Source of the DNA: Symbiodinium natans
Lineage: Eukaryota > Sar > Dinophyceae > Suessiales > Symbiodiniaceae
Assembly: GCA_905221605.1 (NCBI GenBank)
Contig: CAJNDS010001724.1
Span: 635,416-699,415 of the forward strand
DNA length: 64,000 bases
Reading direction: 5' to 3'
Made by a program: the position numbers and the translations under genes. This document shows, in pieces, positions 60,886 to 64,000 of the stretch. Every line of letters starts with the position of its first letter. Positions within the stretch are counted from its first letter, which is position 1. The notes beneath the pieces were generated by a model. It made no database searches, was not told the DNA's origin, and saw only the letters and a program-made list of their open reading frames with translations.

Positions 60886-61995
60886 TTTAAAGCCCTGGTC
60901 CTTAAGATTTCGGGCTCAATTTTTGCTCCAAAGAGTCAAATAGCAAGCCCTGGTCCCTAAGATTTTGGGTTCAATTTTTGCTTCAAAGAGTCAAATCGCA
61001 AGACCTGGTCCCTGAGATTTTGGGTTCAATTTTTGCTCCAGTCAAATCCTTTTTTTGCCTTAGATAGGCGGGTCTGTGAAGGTGCAAGATTGCGCCTAAT
61101 GAGCAACTTGGTGAAAATCCTTCTGTTAGATGCCAAAAATCACAAAAACTAGCAATTTTGTGAAAATCCTTGTGTTTTGGCCTTAGATTGGTGTCTGTGA
61201 AGGCGCAAAATTGCCCACAAAAATGAGCAATTTGGTGAAAATGCTCATGTTTTGTCCTTAGATAGGGGTCCGTCAAGGCGCCACATCGCAAACAATCACG
61301 AAAATATGTTTTGGCCTTAGGTAGGGGTTCGTCAAGGCGCCACGTTGCAAACAAATCACCTAAATAAGCCGGTGAAGGCGCAAAATTACCAAAAGTCGCA
61401 ATCTGGTAACATCCTTATGTTTTGGCCTTAGCTGGGGGTGGGCGCAGGCGCAAAATTACAAAAAGCACCAAAAGCAGCAGTTTGATGGAAATCCTTATGT
61501 TTTGGCCTTGGATAGGGGTCCGTCAAGGCGCCACATTGCAAAAAACAACCAAACTCAGGAAAATCACAAAAATCAGCAATTTGATGAAAATCCTTTTGTT
61601 TTGGCCTTAGCTGAGGGTCGGTGAACGCGCAAAATTGCAAAAAATCACGAAAAATTGAAAATCCGGATGTTTTTGCCTTACCTGGGGGTCTGTGAAGGTG
61701 CAAAATTGCCAAAAATCGCCCAAATGAACAATTTGGCGAAAACACCTATGTTTTTGGCTTTAGCTGGGGTCCGTGCAAGACGCAAAATCATCAACATCAG
61801 CAATTTGGTGAAAACCCTTTTGTTTTTGGCCTTCATTGGGGGTCCGTGAAGGTGCAAAATTGGAAAAAGTCACCGCAATGAGCAATTTGGTGAAAATCCT
61901 TATGTTAAGTTGGGGTCCCTGAAGGAGCAAAAAAGGGGAAAAAATCCAACAAAATGAGCAATTTGGTGAAAACCCTTATGTTTTGGTCTGAGATG
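60886..61995. repeat. Decayed tandem repeat of about 70-110 bp
   Basis: First, TCCCTAAGATTTTGGGTTCA plus AATTTTTGC-type units recur three times (60895-61040). Then a unit with AGCAATTTGGTGAAAATCC, TTATGTTTTGGCCTTAG, GGGGTCCGTGAAGGCGC and AAAATTGC recurs about ten times with many changes. No gene is supported; small frames run across unit borders. Confidence 0.8.
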
Positions 61996-63780
61996 GAGCT
62001 GTGTAAAGGGTCCTTCCGAGTCCTTGCTCAGAAGACTTGTTCCTTTTCAATCTTCAAGGGTTTTAAAGAATGTAAGAGATTTTTTCTAATTTTAAGGGGC
62101 CTCTGTGGCATATTCGTTAAGTATCAACAATCTTCTTCTGAAAGAACCCTCCGAGTTTTATCTCCTGAAAAGAGGAAAAGGAAAATGCTAAGCGAAGCGT
62201 TCACTCATTGTTTTCCCCTAAATCCGATCTGAATTCACTAGATCTTCAGCGAATATGGTTTGGAATAGGGTTAGGCTTAAGCTTCAGCCATAAGGTTCGC
62301 GATTCTCCCCCCTTTCCCGCAACCTCGTCGTGCCCAGGTGCGTGGTTTAAGAATCTAGAATTAATAAACCTCAGTGTCCGGCGCAAAACCTTAAACAACT
62401 AAGGCTCATGCGTGCGTTTTGGTCTTAAACGTTAAAGGAATAGGTTTAGGAATAAGGCTATGTCCCAAAACTAAATAAGAAGCATGTGTAAATCTTGGAA
62501 TTTACCCTAAGCCTTCGTCGAATACGCTCAAATCTAAACCTTAAACGAGAAGGGTTTATGAGATATGTATTTGTGAGTATTGGGGATGATGTGTGTGTGA
62601 GAAATGAGAATTGTTCTGGGTGACCCTTTGGGAAACATTGAAATGACAACCCATGTACTTGCGAGCAAGTTGGGCTTGTGGGAAGGCCCAGAACCCAGAT
62701 ACTTGCTCACAATATTCTCGCTGGATCGGGGTTACATACAAAAACCCAATGCCCTCAAATCCTAGTCTTACGGTTTGAGGATTCCCGCCCTTTCCTCTCC
62801 ATTTCTCTATGTGATATACAATACATATACGATACATACCTACAAGATGTGGGTAGAAATTCTAGCTGCTCCTCGTCGAAAGGAAAAAAGAAAATATCTG
62901 GACAGACTTGAAGAGAGAAGAGAACGATGGAACAGCAATGAGAAGCAAGAAGGATAGCCAAAACAGTCGATATCATGTTCCCTTCATCGTTTGTTCTTTT
63001 GTCTTCGGTTTGAGAGGAGCACGTAAAGAAGAGAAAAGAAGAGAAGAGATGGAGACTGAGGGGAGGGGAGTTTCTTCCTCCTCTTACCTATCAGTTTCTC
63101 AATAAGATAAGAGAGAAGGGCTCTTGTCCATTCTTTGTTGTTTGCCCCCTGCAGTCTCTTCCTCTCTCGCTGAACGAGAAAAGAAAAGAGCAAGGGCCAG
63201 CAAGGGCAACGAAAAGAGACAAGAAAAACTCCTTCCTCCTTTTTTAGCAGTTCCCTTGAATTTCCTAAACGCAAAAGAACAGAAGACCTGGGAACGCAGG
63301 AGAGAAAGAAAGCAAAAGAGAGGGTGTAAGGGCTCTCAGCCCTGCTCTACGGGGGGGGGGGGGCTCCCTTCTTGCCAGGAACAAAGCAATCCACCCTGCC
63401 CTCTTTCCCGCCCATTAACTTCTCTTTTCCTTGTCCTCTTGTGTATTCATTTGTCACGTACAAGAGAACAAAGAAGAGAGAAGAGAGAGGAGGCTGTATT
63501 CTTGCATGTTCAGCTTTTCTGCTGTAAGAAAAGCGCTAAAGGAGTGGGACAAGAGTGAAACTGGCACCTTGTATATGTATTTGTCTTTCTGTAACGATAG
63601 ACTACAGAACAGGGATAAGAGGGGAGAAGGAATTTCTTCGCCCTGTTGTATGCCCAAAAAGAGCAAAGGGAAGACTTGCTCCCCAAACAGTCTACTGTTG
63701 TTTTCACCCCACATTCTGCAGCGAAGCAAAGAATCTCTCTTTCCATCTCGTCTTATCCATCTGCTTCTCGTCTCGAAGAA
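61996..63780. other. Unique, purine/AT-rich DNA without recognised gene
   Basis: No telomere-like repeats occur here. 62000-62460 contains CCTTAAACGT/AACCTTAAAC-like words. 62860-63560 is purine-rich on the plus strand (AAGAGAAAAGAAGAGAAGAG). Overlapping short frames exist on both strands, none with a recognisable domain or splice signals. A G run lies at 63350-63363. Confidence 0.45.
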
Positions 63781-63783
63781 AGG

Positions 63784-63836
<53 letters not shown>

Positions 63837-63983
63837 GAGAGCTGAGAGCTGAGAGCTGAGAGCTGAGAGCTGAGAGCTGAGAGCTGAGAGCTGAGAGCTG
63901 AGAGCTGAGAGCTGAGAGCTGAGAGCTGAGAGCTGAGAGCTGAGAGCTGAGAGCTGAGAGCTGAGAGCTGAGAGCTGAGAGCT
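63784..63983. repeat. (GA)n run followed by a GCTGAGA heptamer array
   Basis: A GA run (63784-63833) changes to about 21 perfect GCTGAGA heptamers (63834-63980). The heptamer contains CTGAG, so the array is also CTNAG-dense, but it is a simple repeat outside the CTNAG island. Confidence 0.97.
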
Positions 63984-64000
63984 AGAGAGCAGAGAGCAGA

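Overview
This window is nuclear DNA of a eukaryote, most likely a dinoflagellate (Symbiodiniaceae-like), although a related alveolate cannot be excluded. The evidence is: short exons separated by introns with GT, GC and sometimes GA donors; an ISXO2-like transposase end at the left edge; exons of a voltage-gated cation channel; and TTTAGGG/CCCTAAA (Arabidopsis-type telomere) repeats scattered in dozens of interstitial arrays. Long open frames are misleading here: most are read through simple repeats. The real coding sequence is a series of about 40-120 bp islands between telomere-like arrays.

Layout. 1-346: 3' end of an ISXO2-like transposase. About 1-36.5 kb: plus-strand exon islands of one or more unrecognised genes (alanine-rich and coiled-coil-like segments; an EF-hand pair at 29.75-30.26 kb), with introns built largely from telomere-like repeats, microsatellites and short inverted-repeat elements. 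36.66-55.31 kb: a plus-strand voltage-gated cation channel gene (S1, S2, S3, S5 and pore exons recognised; S4 not found; S6 not found before the window ends). Its S2-to-S3 interval is over 12 kb and holds an approximately 11-kb island (39.4-50.7 kb) that is strikingly rich in the pentamer CTNAG. That island carries two minus-strand genes: a pogo/CENP-B-like transposase carrying a C-terminal Ulp1-like cysteine protease (40.0-44.3 kb), and a 12-exon gene of unknown function with an N-terminal CxxC...CxxC finger (46.3-49.8 kb). A 248-bp satellite (44.4-46.2 kb) lies between them.

55.7-60.9 kb is satellite DNA: TTCGAATAG hairpin blocks, an 87-bp tandem repeat, then a higher-order repeat of 31-bp arrays alternating with hairpin blocks. 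60.9-62.0 kb is a decayed repeat of about 100 bp. 62.0-63.8 kb lacks telomere-like repeats, has no recognisable gene, and ends in GA and GCTGAGA microsatellites.

Main observations: (i) introns tend to carry TTTAGGG after the donor and CCCTAAA before the acceptor, so the transcript could fold and pair the intron ends; (ii) the CTNAG island, whose minus-strand gene also uses CTNAG at nearly all of its acceptors; (iii) the transposase-Ulp1 combination with a PCNA-binding-type motif. Exon borders were inferred by hand from open frame, AG/GT-GC-GA signals and phase agreement, so individual borders may be off by a few bases.
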